A DNA stretch of 64,000 bases from Hydrogenophaga sp. (GTDB lineage: Bacteria; Pseudomonadota; Gammaproteobacteria; Burkholderiales; Burkholderiaceae_C), in assembly GCF_019264445.1 (NCBI RefSeq), contig NZ_JAHVAB010000058.1:110962-174961 (forward strand). The letters run 5' to 3'. Position 1 is the first letter of the stretch. Every line of letters starts with the position of its first letter. Below, piece after piece: positions 8,182-18,300 of the stretch. A model generated the notes under the pieces. That model searched no databases. It was given only the letters and a program-made list of their open reading frames with translations, and had not been told where the DNA came from. The translations under genes and the position numbers were made by a program.

Positions 8182-8796
8182 ATGACCATGCTGCTGGACG
8201 CCTCCGACTCCCAACTGGTGCTGGTGGATTACCAAGCCCGCCTGATGCCGGCCATTTTTGAAGGGCCACAGGTGCTGGCGAACGCGGTGCGCCTGGCGCG
8301 CATGGCGCACGCGTTGCGCGTGCCGACCTGGGGCACCGAGCAGAACCCCGAAAAGCTGGGCCCCAACGCGCCTGAACTGAGAGAGCTTTGCCAGAAGACG
8401 CTGCCCAAAATGCATTTCAGCGCCGTCTCAGACGGTCTGGCCGACTGGCTGCGTCCGCCCGCACGCTCGGGCGGTGGAGGCAATGCCCGCAGCTTGCCGA
8501 AACATTTGCAAAAGCCGGCCGCAGCGCCGGCCAGCGAACGGCAAACGGTGGTGCTGGCCGGCTGTGAGGCGCACGTGTGCTTGTTGCAGACCGCTCTGGA
8601 GCTGATCGAGCAGGAGTTTGATGTCTGGGTCGTCACGGACGCCTGCAGTTCGCGCACCGAGCGCAACCGCGATGCCGCGTTCGACAGGCTGGCTGGCGCA
8701 GGCGCGGAGCTGGTGACGACGGAAATGGTCGCCTTCGAATGGCTGCGCACCGCAGACCACCCGGCTTTTCGCGACGTTCAGGCCATGATCAAATAA
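8182..8796 (+). CDS. Isochorismatase-like cysteine hydrolase
   Basis: Cytosolic hydrolase of the isochorismatase/nicotinamidase superfamily, 204 residues. The catalytic triad is visible: Asp16 (LVLVDYQ), Lys76 (TLPKMHF) and Cys133 (GCEAHVCLLQTA). Between strands there is a low-complexity insertion at about 92-120 rich in Gly, Pro and Ala that most relatives lack. The C-terminal segment (VVTDACSSR, then AAFDRLAGAGAELVTTEM) is typical of the YcaC-like subgroup, where substrates are mostly unknown. The ribosome-binding site is GAAAGA. It stands between tetR and prpE with its own short upstream region. Confidence 0.86.
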   Translation: MTMLLDASDSQLVLVDYQARLMPAIFEGPQVLANAVRLARMAHALRVPTWGTEQNPEKLGPNAPELRELCQKTLPKMHFSAVSDGLADWLRPPARSGGGGNARSLPKHLQKPAAAPASERQTVVLAGCEAHVCLLQTALELIEQEFDVWVVTDACSSRTERNRDAAFDRLAGAGAELVTTEMVAFEWLRTADHPAFRDVQAMIK

Positions 8797-8850
8797 ACCG
8801 GATGGGCGCGACCAGCGTGTCGCGCCGTGTCAGCGGCCAGCAAGCCGGCT

Positions 8851-8870
8851 CTGAATAATTATGAATTCAG
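8851..8870. promoter_or_regulatory. Inverted repeat upstream of prpE
   Basis: Arms CTGAAT (8851-8856) and ATTCAG (8865-8870) flank an AT-rich 8-base spacer within the prpE leader, about 40 bases before the start codon. It could be an operator overlapping a promoter. No adjacent regulator is an obvious partner. Confidence 0.25.
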
Positions 8871-8911
8871 TTTGAGCGCACCCCGCGCCACGTTACCCGC
8901 AGGAGACATTC

Positions 8912-10813
8912 ATGAGCAGATCACAGGGCTACGCCGAGTTCTACCGCCGCTCCATCGAGGACCGGGAGGCCTTCTGGGCCGAGCAGGCCGGGTTGGTGGA
9001 ATGGAACAAGCCCTTTGACCGCGTCTGCAACAACGACAACCCACCGTTCGCCCACTGGTTCGAGGGCGGCCAGACGAACCTCTGCCACAACGCGGTTGAT
9101 CGTCACCTGAAGGACCGCGCCGACCAGAACGCGCTGATTTACGTGTCCACCGAAACCGACACCGAGCGGACCTACAGCTTTCGGGAGTTGCATGCCGAGG
9201 TGCAGCGCATGGCAGCCGTGTTGCTGGGGCAGGGGGTGAAGAAGGGCGACCGCGTGTTGATCTACATGCCCATGATCCCCGAGGCGACCTTCGCCATGCT
9301 GGCCTGTGCGCGGATTGGCGCCATTCACTCCGTGGTGTTCGGCGGCTTTGCGAGCCACTCGCTGGCCAACCGCATTGAAGATGCGTCGCCTGTGCTCATC
9401 GTCAGTGCCGACGCAGGTTCGCGTGGGGGCAAGGTGGTGGAGTACAAGCCGTTGCTCGACGAGGCGATTCATCTCTCCAGCCACAAGCCCGCCTCGGTGA
9501 TTCTGGTGAACCGCGGTCTCGCGGCAATGAATCTGGTGCCAGGACGAGACCACGACTACGCGGCACTTCGCGAGCGACAGCTCAACGCCCAGGTGCCCTG
9601 CGAGTGGATGGCGTCATCGGACATCAGTTACACCATCTACACCAGTGGCACCACGGGCAAGCCCAAGGGCGTTCAGCGGGACACGGGCGGTTATCTGGTG
9701 GCGTTGGCTGCGAGCATGAAGCACATCTTCATGGGCGAGCCGGGCGAAACCTACTTCTCCACCAGCGACATCGGTTGGGTCGTGGGCCACAGTTATATCG
9801 TCTACGGTCCGCTCATCGCGGGCATGGCAACCATCCTGTATGAAGGCCTGCCTATCCGGCCTGACGGTGGGATCTGGTGGCGACTGGTCGAGAAGTACAA
9901 GGTCACGGTCATGTTCAGCGCCCCCACGGCCGTGCGTGTGCTCAAGAAGCAGGACCCGGCGTACCTGAAGCAGTACGACCTCTCCAGCCTCAAGGCCCTG
10001 TTTCTGGCGGGTGAGCCGCTGGACGAGCCCACTGCGCGCTGGATCAGCGAAGGCCTGGGTGTTCCCATCATCGACAACTACTGGCAGACCGAAAGCGGCT
10101 GGCCGATCCTCACGGTGGCCAACGGCGTCGAGAAGAAGGCCAGCAAGTTCGGCAGTCCGGGCGTGCCCATGTATGGCTACAACGTCAAGCTGCTGCACGA
10201 GTCGACCGGTGAAGAGCTCACCGGGGCGGATGAAAAGGGCGTTGTGGTGATTGAGGGTCCGACGCCTCCCGGCTTCATGCAGACCGTATGGCGCGACGAT
10301 GCGCGCTTCGTCAACACCTACTGGAAGAGCATCCCCGGCAAACTGGTCTACAGCACGTTCGACTGGGGCATTCGCGACAAGGACGGCTATTTCTACATCC
10401 TGGGGCGCACCGACGACGTCATCAATGTCGCGGGCCACCGGCTCGGCACGCGCGAGATCGAGGAGAGCATCTCCAGCCACAGCAACGTGGCCGAAGTGGC
10501 GGTGGTGGGGGTGGCGGACCCACTCAAGGGGCAGGTGGCAATGGCCTTTGTCGTGGCCAAGGACACGTCGGCCCTTGGAGATGACGCTGCCAAACTGAAG
10601 CTCGAGGGCGAGATCATGAAGCGGGTGGACGAACAGCTCGGCGCGGTCGCGCGTCCCGCCCGCGTCCGCTTTGTGAGTGTGTTGCCCAAGACCCGCAGCG
10701 GCAAACTCCTGCGCCGCGCCATCCAGGCCGTGTGCGAAGGGCGCGACCCCGGAGACCTGACCACCATGGACGACCCGGCGGCCCTGCAGCAGATCAAGGA
10801 TTTGCTGGCCTGA
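8912..10813 (+). CDS. prpE: Propionate-CoA ligase (propionyl-CoA synthetase)
   Basis: ATP-dependent acyl-CoA synthetase of the ANL superfamily, 633 residues, that converts propionate, CoA and ATP to propionyl-CoA, AMP and pyrophosphate. The adenylation P-loop-like motif YTSGTTGKPKG is at about residue 245; DNYWQTESGWP is the A5 region. The acyl-binding and hinge region GRTDDVINVAGHRLGTREIE and the catalytic lysine segment TRSGKLLRRAI near residue 595 complete the family pattern. PrpE is distinguished from Acs by its shorter N-terminus and by VVFGGFASHSLANRI. Ribosome-binding site AGGAGA. No prpB, prpC or prpD genes are adjacent, so the methylcitrate cycle genes must lie elsewhere. The ArsR gene follows. 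Confidence 0.92.
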   Translation: MSRSQGYAEFYRRSIEDREAFWAEQAGLVEWNKPFDRVCNNDNPPFAHWFEGGQTNLCHNAVDRHLKDRADQNALIYVSTETDTERTYSFRELHAEVQRMAAVLLGQGVKKGDRVLIYMPMIPEATFAMLACARIGAIHSVVFGGFASHSLANRIEDASPVLIVSADAGSRGGKVVEYKPLLDEAIHLSSHKPASVILVNRGLAAMNLVPGRDHDYAALRERQLNAQVPCEWMASSDISYTIYTSGTTGKPKGVQRDTGGYLVALAASMKHIFMGEPGETYFSTSDIGWVVGHSYIVYGPLIAGMATILYEGLPIRPDGGIWWRLVEKYKVTVMFSAPTAVRVLKKQDPAYLKQYDLSSLKALFLAGEPLDEPTARWISEGLGVPIIDNYWQTESGWPILTVANGVEKKASKFGSPGVPMYGYNVKLLHESTGEELTGADEKGVVVIEGPTPPGFMQTVWRDDARFVNTYWKSIPGKLVYSTFDWGIRDKDGYFYILGRTDDVINVAGHRLGTREIEESISSHSNVAEVAVVGVADPLKGQVAMAFVVAKDTSALGDDAAKLKLEGEIMKRVDEQLGAVARPARVRFVSVLPKTRSGKLLRRAIQAVCEGRDPGDLTTMDDPAALQQIKDLLA

Positions 10814-10870
10814 CGGTGCCCACCGTCGGACGCTAGGCGCCGAAAACCGCGTGGTGGCGCGGGGCTTTTG

Positions 10871-10889
10871 TAAGTATGATTCATGCTTA
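10871..10889. promoter_or_regulatory. Candidate ArsR-family operator overlapping -10
   Basis: Arms TAAGTATGA and TCATGCTTA match at 8 of 9 positions around one central base. A TTATAT -10-like hexamer (10887-10892) overlaps the right arm, and the arsR-type start codon lies 24 bases downstream. The arrangement fits a self-repressing ArsR/SmtB regulator. Confidence 0.6.
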
Positions 10890-10913
10890 TATTCACACGA
10901 GCAACGCCCCGCC

Positions 10914-11288
10914 ATGGAACAGATGATCGCGTCCGAAGGCCAAGTTGAAAAAGTCCGCGTGTTCGAACTCGCGGCCGAACTTTTCGGCGTGCTCGCCACC
11001 CCCATGCGGCTGCGCATCCTCAGCGCCCTGTGCGACAAGGAAAAGTCGGTGTCGCAACTGTTGCAGGAAATCGACACCACGCAACCCAACCTCTCGCAAC
11101 ATCTGAACCTGCTTTACCGCGCCGGCGTGTTGGCCAAACGCAAGGACGGCACGCAGGTGATCTACCGGGTTCAGAGTGAAAAGGCGGTCACCCTGTGTCG
11201 CACGGTGTGCACGCAAATCGCCATCGAAATGGACGAACCCAGCTCGGTGCCCGCGTCGCAGCGGCTGTCACCGCGCGTCGCTTCGTGA
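10914..11288 (+). CDS. ArsR/SmtB family regulator with possible thiol sensor
   Basis: Small winged helix-turn-helix repressor of 124 residues from the ATG at 10914. The recognition helix region is IDTTQPNLSQHLNLLYRAGVL, and the beta-wing is KRKDGTQVIYRV. It lacks the ELCVCDL metal-binding motif of arsenic sensors. Cys40 (ILSALCDKEK) and Cys95/Cys99 (LCRTVC) instead resemble the cysteine arrangement of the BigR/SqrR/YgaV group, which senses persulfide or redox state through a disulfide. That functional reading is an inference. The longer open frame from 10851 would run through the promoter and operator, so the later ATG is preferred. No sulfur-oxidation genes are adjacent. Confidence 0.85.
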   Translation: MEQMIASEGQVEKVRVFELAAELFGVLATPMRLRILSALCDKEKSVSQLLQEIDTTQPNLSQHLNLLYRAGVLAKRKDGTQVIYRVQSEKAVTLCRTVCTQIAIEMDEPSSVPASQRLSPRVAS

Positions 11289-11433
11289 TTTCCACCGCTG
11301 CGCTTGCATCTTTTTACGTACGTCAAGCCTTGCGGTGGCACAATCGCGGGCTGCAGTCAGGTCCTTCCACAGTCACTGTCGCATCCGCCTAACGGTCCAG
11401 CCGTGCCGCGGAAGGTTTTCTTAACCAGCTTAT

Positions 11434-11450
11434 GTTTCCCCAAGGGAAAC
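11434..11450 (+). promoter_or_regulatory. Leader hairpin abutting the sucA ribosome-binding site
   Basis: A perfect 7-bp stem, GTTTCCC and GGGAAAC, with loop CAA ends exactly where the sucA Shine-Dalgarno GGAGG (11451-11455) begins. It would form in the sucA mRNA leader and could tune ribosome access or mRNA stability. Confidence 0.4.
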
Positions 11451-11466
11451 GGAGGTCAGCGGATTT

Positions 11467-14358
11467 ATGAGCGATTCCCAATCGAACGCGGGCAACGTCT
11501 ATGTTGCCTACAAGGGCAACTCGTACCTCTTCGGCGGCAATGCGCCGTATGTGGAAGAGATGTACGAAAACTATCTGGAGAATCCAGGCAGCGTTCCCGA
11601 CAACTGGCGTGGTTACTTCGACGCGCTGCAAAACGTCCCAGCCGGTGATGGCACCGACGCGCGAGACGTTCCCCACCTTCCCGTCATCAATGCGTTTGCC
11701 GAGCGTGCCAAGCAGGGTGGCACCAAGGTCGTCGTGGCCACCGGTGCTGATTCCGAGTTGGGCCGCAAACGCGTTGCCGTCCAGCAGCTGATCGCCGCAT
11801 ACCGCAACGTCGGCGCCCGCTGGGCCGATCTCGATCCGCTCAAGCGCGCCGAGCGCGATCACATCCCCGAGCTCGAACTCTCCTTCTACGGCTTCACCGA
11901 TGCCGACCTGGAGACCGTGTTCAACACCAGCAACACATTCTTCGGCAAGGAAACCATGTCCTTGCGCGAGCTGCTCAACGCGCTGCGCGAGACGTACTGC
12001 GGCTCCATCGGTGCCGAGTACATGTACATCACCGACCAGGGCCAGAAGCGCTGGTGGCAGGAGCGTCTGGAGGGCACCCGCACCAAACCGGCCTTCAACG
12101 CCGACAAGAAAAAGCACATTCTTGATCGCCTCACCGCGGCCGAAGGCCTCGAGCGTTTCCTGCACACCAAGTACGTCGGCCAGAAGCGTTTCTCGCTCGA
12201 AGGTGGTGAAAGCTTCATCGCGTCCATGGACGAACTGATCAGCCAGGCGGGCCAGATTGGCATCCAGGAGATCGTGATCGGCATGGCCCACCGCGGCCGT
12301 CTGAACGTGCTGGTGAACACCCTGGGCAAGATGCCCAAGGACCTGTTTGCCGAGTTCGACCACACAGCGCCCGAAGAGTTGCCCGCAGGCGACGTGAAGT
12401 ACCACCAGGGTTTCAGCTCCGACGTCACGACCCCCGGCGGTCCCGTGCACTTGTCGCTCGCGTTCAACCCCTCGCACCTCGAGATCGTCAACCCCGTGGT
12501 GGAAGGTTCCGTGCGTGCCCGCATGGATCGCCGTGGCGACCCGTTGGGCAAGCAGGTGCTGCCGGTGCTGGTGCACGGCGACGCGGCCTTCGCTGGCCAG
12601 GGCGTGGTGATGGAGACGCTGGCACTGGCCGAAACGCGTGGTTATTCCACGGGTGGCACGGTGCATATCGTTATCAACAACCAGATCGGTTTCACGACGT
12701 CCGACCCGCGCGACAGCCGCTCCACGCTGTACTGCTCTGACGTCGTCAAGATGATCGAGGCACCGGTGCTGCACGTGAACGGTGACGATCCCGAGGCCGT
12801 GGTGTTCGCCACCAAGCTGGCTCTCGACTTCCGCATGGCCTTCCAGAAGGACGTGGTCGTGGACATCGTCTGCTTCCGCAAGCTCGGCCACAACGAGCAG
12901 GACACGCCGAGCCTCACGCAGCCGCTGATGTACAAGAAGATCGCTGCCCACCCCGGCACGCGCAAGCTGTACGCCGACAAGCTCGCTGCGCAGGGCCTGG
13001 GCGAGACGCTGGGTGATGACATGGTCAAGGCGTATCGCGCGGCACTCGATGCCGGCCGCCACACCGTGGACCCCGTGCTCACCAACTTCAAGAGCAAGTT
13101 CGCGGTCGACTGGAGCCCTTACCTGGGCAAGAAGTGGACGGACAACGCCGACTCCGCCATTCCGATGGCTGAGTGGAAGCGCCTCTCCGAGCGCCTCACC
13201 ACGATCCCCGACAGCGTCACGCCGCATCAGCTGGTGAAGAAGGTGTATGCCGATCGTGCCGCCATGGGCCGTGGGGACATTCCGGTGGATTGGGGCATGG
13301 GCGAGCACATGGCCTTCGCGTCGCTGGTGGCCAGCGGCTTCCCGGTGCGTCTGTCGGGCGAGGACTGCGGCCGCGGTACGTTCACGCACCGTCATGCCGT
13401 CATTCACGACCAGAACCGCGAAAAGTACGACGAGGGTACCTACGTGCCGCTGCAGAACGTGGCCGACAACCAGGCGCCGTTCGTGGTGATCGACTCGATC
13501 CTGTCGGAAGAGGCCGTGCTCGGTTTTGAATATGGCTACGCATCGAACGACCCGAACACCCTGGTCATCTGGGAAGCGCAGTTCGGCGATTTCGTCAACG
13601 GCGCGCAGGTCGTGATCGACCAGTTCATCGCATCGGGTGAAGTCAAGTGGGGCCGTGTCAACGGCATCACGATGATGCTGCCCCACGGGTACGAGGGCCA
13701 GGGCCCCGAGCACAGCTCGGCGCGCCTTGAGCGCTTCATGCAGCTGGCTGCCGACACCAACATGCAGGTGGTGCAGCCCACCACGGCCAGCCAGATCTTC
13801 CACGTGTTGCGTCGCCAGATGATTCGTGGGCTGCGCAAGCCGCTGATCATCTTCACGCCCAAGTCGCTGCTGCGCAACAAGGACGCGACCTCGCCGCTGT
13901 CCGAGTTCACCAAGGGCGGCTTCCAGACCGTGATTCCCGAGCAGAACCCTGACGTCGTGAAGAAGGCCGACAAGGTCAAGCGCGTCATCTGCTGCTCGGG
14001 CAAGGTGTATTACGACCTGGTGAAGAAGCGCGAAGAGCGCGGTTCGGACGATGTCGCGATCCTGCGCGTCGAGCAGCTGTACCCGTTCCCGCACAAGGTG
14101 TTTGGTGCCGAGATCCGCAAGTACCCGAACGCCACGGACATCGTGTGGTGCCAGGACGAGCCGCAGAACCAGGGCGCCTGGTTCTTCGTGCAGCACTACA
14201 TCCACGAGAACATGCTCGACGGTCAGAAACTGGGCTATGCCGGACGCGCGGCTTCTGCCTCGCCGGCTGTGGGGTATGCGCACCTGCACCAGGAACAGCA
14301 GAAAACGCTGATCGAAGCCGCTTTTGGCAAGCTCAAGGGCTTCATCCTCACCAAGTGA
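11467..14358 (+). CDS. sucA: 2-Oxoglutarate dehydrogenase E1 component
   Basis: Thiamine-diphosphate-dependent E1 of the 2-oxoglutarate dehydrogenase complex, 963 residues; it decarboxylates 2-oxoglutarate and succinylates the lipoyl group of E2. Recognisable blocks: the N-terminal E2-binding stretch (YVEEMYENYLENPGSVPDNW), EIVIGMAHRGRLNVLVN, GDVKYHQGFSSDV, AFNPSHLEIVNPVVEGSVRA, the TPP/Mg segment HGDAAFAGQGVV and IVINNQIGFTTSDPRDSRS, and the C-terminal transketolase-like CSGKVYYDL. Length and start (a GGAGG site 11 bases upstream) are normal. It is the first gene of the sucA-sucB-lpdA operon, with zapE downstream. A long antisense open frame here is only a codon-bias shadow. Confidence 0.97.
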   Translation: MSDSQSNAGNVYVAYKGNSYLFGGNAPYVEEMYENYLENPGSVPDNWRGYFDALQNVPAGDGTDARDVPHLPVINAFAERAKQGGTKVVVATGADSELGRKRVAVQQLIAAYRNVGARWADLDPLKRAERDHIPELELSFYGFTDADLETVFNTSNTFFGKETMSLRELLNALRETYCGSIGAEYMYITDQGQKRWWQERLEGTRTKPAFNADKKKHILDRLTAAEGLERFLHTKYVGQKRFSLEGGESFIASMDELISQAGQIGIQEIVIGMAHRGRLNVLVNTLGKMPKDLFAEFDHTAPEELPAGDVKYHQGFSSDVTTPGGPVHLSLAFNPSHLEIVNPVVEGSVRARMDRRGDPLGKQVLPVLVHGDAAFAGQGVVMETLALAETRGYSTGGTVHIVINNQIGFTTSDPRDSRSTLYCSDVVKMIEAPVLHVNGDDPEAVVFATKLALDFRMAFQKDVVVDIVCFRKLGHNEQDTPSLTQPLMYKKIAAHPGTRKLYADKLAAQGLGETLGDDMVKAYRAALDAGRHTVDPVLTNFKSKFAVDWSPYLGKKWTDNADSAIPMAEWKRLSERLTTIPDSVTPHQLVKKVYADRAAMGRGDIPVDWGMGEHMAFASLVASGFPVRLSGEDCGRGTFTHRHAVIHDQNREKYDEGTYVPLQNVADNQAPFVVIDSILSEEAVLGFEYGYASNDPNTLVIWEAQFGDFVNGAQVVIDQFIASGEVKWGRVNGITMMLPHGYEGQGPEHSSARLERFMQLAADTNMQVVQPTTASQIFHVLRRQMIRGLRKPLIIFTPKSLLRNKDATSPLSEFTKGGFQTVIPEQNPDVVKKADKVKRVICCSGKVYYDLVKKREERGSDDVAILRVEQLYPFPHKVFGAEIRKYPNATDIVWCQDEPQNQGAWFFVQHYIHENMLDGQKLGYAGRAASASPAVGYAHLHQEQQKTLIEAAFGKLKGFILTK

Positions 14359-14440
14359 AATGGTCGGACACCGGGCATCTGACGAAGACGTCTGAAGCCC
14401 GGTGCGTTCGACGTACCCAAAAACTCCAGGTAGAACACTC

Positions 14441-15703
<1,263 letters not shown>

Positions 15704-15717
15704 TCGATCTCCCTTTC

Positions 15718-15743
15718 GCCAACGCCCCTTCAGGGGCGTTGGC
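15718..15743 (+). terminator. Intra-operon hairpin between sucB and lpdA
   Basis: A perfect 11-bp stem, GCCAACGCCCC and GGGGCGTTGGC, with loop TTCA lies in the 61-base gap between sucB and lpdA. It is followed by only a short T-poor run (CCTTTGA). It may act as a partial terminator or an mRNA-stabilising or processing element that sets E2:E3 ratios. Confidence 0.55.
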
Positions 15744-15764
15744 CCTTTGAACTCAGGAAAAAAC

Positions 15765-17192
15765 ATGTCTCAAGCATTTGACGTCGTCGTGATCGGTGGT
15801 GGCCCTGGTGGCTACATCGCAGCCATCCGTGCGGCGCAGCTCGGCTTCAAGGTCGCTTGTATCGACGAGTGGAAGAACGCCGCAGGCGGCCCCGCACCAG
15901 GCGGTACCTGCACCAACGTGGGCTGCATTCCCAGCAAGGCGCTGCTGCAATCCTCCGAGCACTTCGACCACGCCAACCATCACTTTGCCGATCACGGCAT
16001 CAGCGCCACCAACGTCAAGATCGACATCACGAAGATGATCGGTCGCAAGGACGCGGTGGTGAAGCAGAACAACGATGGCATCCTGTACCTGTTCAAGAAG
16101 AACAAGGTCACTTTCTTCCATGGCCGAGGCTCGTTCGTGAAGGCTGTGGAGGCCGGCTACGAGATCCAGGTAAGGGGTGCGAAAGACGAGGTGATCACGG
16201 GTCAGCAGGTCATCCTCGCGACCGGCTCCAATGCCCGCGCGCTGCCGGGCGTACCGTTTGATGAAGAGACCGTGCTGTCCAACGACGGCGCACTGCGCAT
16301 CGGTGCCGTCCCGAAGAAGCTGGTGCTCATCGGCTCGGGCGTCATTGGCCTCGAAATGGGTTCTGTCTGGCGCCGGCTGGGCTCGGACGTGACCATTCTG
16401 GAAGGCCTGCCTACGTTCCTCGGCGCTGTGGACGAGCAGATCGCCAAAGAGGCCAAGAAGGCCTTTGACAAGCAGGGCCTGAAGATCGAACTCGGCGTGA
16501 AGGTCGGCGAGGTCAAGACAGGCAAGAAGGGTGTGAGCGTGGCTTACACCAACGCCAAGGGTGAAGAGCAGAAGCTCGACGCGGACAAGCTGATCGTTTC
16601 GATTGGCCGCGTGCCCAACACGATCGGACTGAATGCGGAGGCCGTTGGCCTGCAGCTCGACGAGCGCGGCGCCATCGTGGTGGACGCTGACTGCCGCACG
16701 AGCCTCAAGGGCGTGTGGGCGGTGGGTGACGTGGTGCGTGGCCCGATGCTGGCCCACAAAGCCGAGGAAGAGGGCGTGGCGGTGGCCGAGCGGATCGCTG
16801 GCCAGCATGGGCATGTCAACTTCAACACCATCCCCTGGGTCATCTACACCAGCCCCGAGATCGCCTGGGTGGGTCGCACCGAGCAGCAGCTCAAGGCCGA
16901 TGGCGTCAAATACAAGGCGGGCACGTTCCCCTTCCTGGCCAACGGCCGCGCGCGGGCGTTGGGCGACACCACCGGCATGGTGAAGTTCCTTGCCGACGCG
17001 ACCTCCGACGAAATCCTGGGTGTGCACATCGTGGGCCCGATGGCCAGCGAGCTGATCGCCGAGGCGGTGGTGGCGATGGAGTTCAAGGCCAGCGCCGAGG
17101 ACATCGCGCGCATCTGCCACGCGCACCCGTCGCTCTCTGAAGCGACGAAGGAAGCCGCGCTGGCCGTGGACAAGCGCACGCTGAACTTCTGA
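15765..17192 (+). CDS. lpdA: Dihydrolipoyl dehydrogenase (E3) of 2-oxoglutarate dehydrogenase
   Basis: Flavoprotein E3, 475 residues, that reoxidises dihydrolipoamide on E2 with NAD+. FAD motif VVVIGGGPGGYIAAIRAAQLG; redox-active disulfide Cys49/Cys54 in GGTCTNVGCIPSKALL; NAD motif LIGSGVIGLEMGSVW; second FAD motif AVGDVVRGPMLAHKAEEEG; C-terminal HAHPSLSEA with the catalytic His and Glu. The ATG at 15765 follows CAGGAAAA and is preferred to a TTG 18 bases upstream. The cofactor loop carries the insertion EWKNAAGGPAPGG typical of betaproteobacterial E3 of this operon and is absent from the other E3 gene at the left edge. Confidence 0.96.
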   Translation: MSQAFDVVVIGGGPGGYIAAIRAAQLGFKVACIDEWKNAAGGPAPGGTCTNVGCIPSKALLQSSEHFDHANHHFADHGISATNVKIDITKMIGRKDAVVKQNNDGILYLFKKNKVTFFHGRGSFVKAVEAGYEIQVRGAKDEVITGQQVILATGSNARALPGVPFDEETVLSNDGALRIGAVPKKLVLIGSGVIGLEMGSVWRRLGSDVTILEGLPTFLGAVDEQIAKEAKKAFDKQGLKIELGVKVGEVKTGKKGVSVAYTNAKGEEQKLDADKLIVSIGRVPNTIGLNAEAVGLQLDERGAIVVDADCRTSLKGVWAVGDVVRGPMLAHKAEEEGVAVAERIAGQHGHVNFNTIPWVIYTSPEIAWVGRTEQQLKADGVKYKAGTFPFLANGRARALGDTTGMVKFLADATSDEILGVHIVGPMASELIAEAVVAMEFKASAEDIARICHAHPSLSEATKEAALAVDKRTLNF

Positions 17193-17202
17193 CGCATCCA
17201 TC

Positions 17203-18300
17203 TTGAGCGTCCGCAGCACCTACGAAGCTGCGCTCAAAGAGCGCGGCTACACGACTGATCCTGCACAGCAACGCGCCATCGAGGCCTTGGAGCGGTGCGC
17301 GCAGGAGTGGGCCGACTACAAGCAGAAGCGTTCGAACTCGCTGAAGAAGCTTTTCATCAAGCCGGAGATTCCCCGCGGCGTATACATGTACGGCGGCGTG
17401 GGGCGGGGCAAGAGCTTTCTGATGGATTGCTTCTTCAACGCTGTGCCGCTGCGTCGCAAGACGCGGCTGCACTTCCATGAGTTCATGCGCGAGGTGCACC
17501 GCGAACTGCGCGAGCTGCAGGGCACCGTGAACCCGCTCGACGAGCTTGGCGCTCGCATGGCCAAGCGTTACAAGCTGATCTGCTTCGACGAGTTTCACGT
17601 GGCGGATGTGACGGATGCCATGATCCTGCACCGCCTGCTCGACGCACTCTTCAAGGCCGGTGTGGGCTTTGTCACCACGTCCAACTTCCACCCCGACCAG
17701 CTCTACCCCGATGGCCTGCACCGGGACCGCATCCTGCCGGCGATCGAGCTGTTGAAGGAACGGCTGGAAGTGCTCAGCGTCGACAACGGCACCGATTACC
17801 GCCAGCGCACGCTCAACCACATTGAGCTGTACCACTGCCCGCTGGGTCCACAGGCTGACGCCGCGATGGAGACCACCTTTGGCGAGTTGGCCGAGATGGG
17901 CGATCAGGACCCTGTGATGCACATCGAGGCCCGCCAGATTCGCGCGCTTCGGCGCGCGGGAGGCGTGATCTGGTTCGACTTCCGCACGCTGTGCGGCGGG
18001 CCGCGTTCCCAGAACGATTACCTCGAAATTGCCAGCCAGTTTCACACGCTGCTGCTCTCCAACGTGCCGCAGATGTCGGTGCGGCAGGCGTCTGAGGCGC
18101 GCCGCTTCACCTGGCTGGTGGACGTGCTGTACGACCGCCGCGTCAAGCTGGTGATGTCGGCGGCCGTGCCCCCGGAGGACCTGTACGTTGAAGGTCCGAT
18201 GTCGCACGAGTTTCCCCGCACGGTATCGCGCCTCACCGAGATGCAGTCTCAGGAATTCCTGTCGCTCGAGCACCGGTTGGTGGACACCGGCCTGACCTGA
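17203..18300 (+). CDS. zapE: Cell division protein ZapE (AFG1-like ATPase)
   Basis: AFG1/ZapE P-loop ATPase, 365 residues; in E. coli ZapE associates with the FtsZ ring during late constriction. Walker A is GGVGRGKS at residues 64-71. Walker B is ICFDEFHVADV, followed by the sensor-like FVTTSNFHPDQLYPDGLHR. No ATG lies near the start; the TTG at 17203, ten bases after lpdA, gives the conserved N-terminus. Position at the end of the sucAB-lpdA operon is common in Burkholderiales. The stop codon sits inside a 21-bp palindrome shared with the convergent phosphatase gene. Confidence 0.93.
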   Translation: MSVRSTYEAALKERGYTTDPAQQRAIEALERCAQEWADYKQKRSNSLKKLFIKPEIPRGVYMYGGVGRGKSFLMDCFFNAVPLRRKTRLHFHEFMREVHRELRELQGTVNPLDELGARMAKRYKLICFDEFHVADVTDAMILHRLLDALFKAGVGFVTTSNFHPDQLYPDGLHRDRILPAIELLKERLEVLSVDNGTDYRQRTLNHIELYHCPLGPQADAAMETTFGELAEMGDQDPVMHIEARQIRALRRAGGVIWFDFRTLCGGPRSQNDYLEIASQFHTLLLSNVPQMSVRQASEARRFTWLVDVLYDRRVKLVMSAAVPPEDLYVEGPMSHEFPRTVSRLTEMQSQEFLSLEHRLVDTGLT

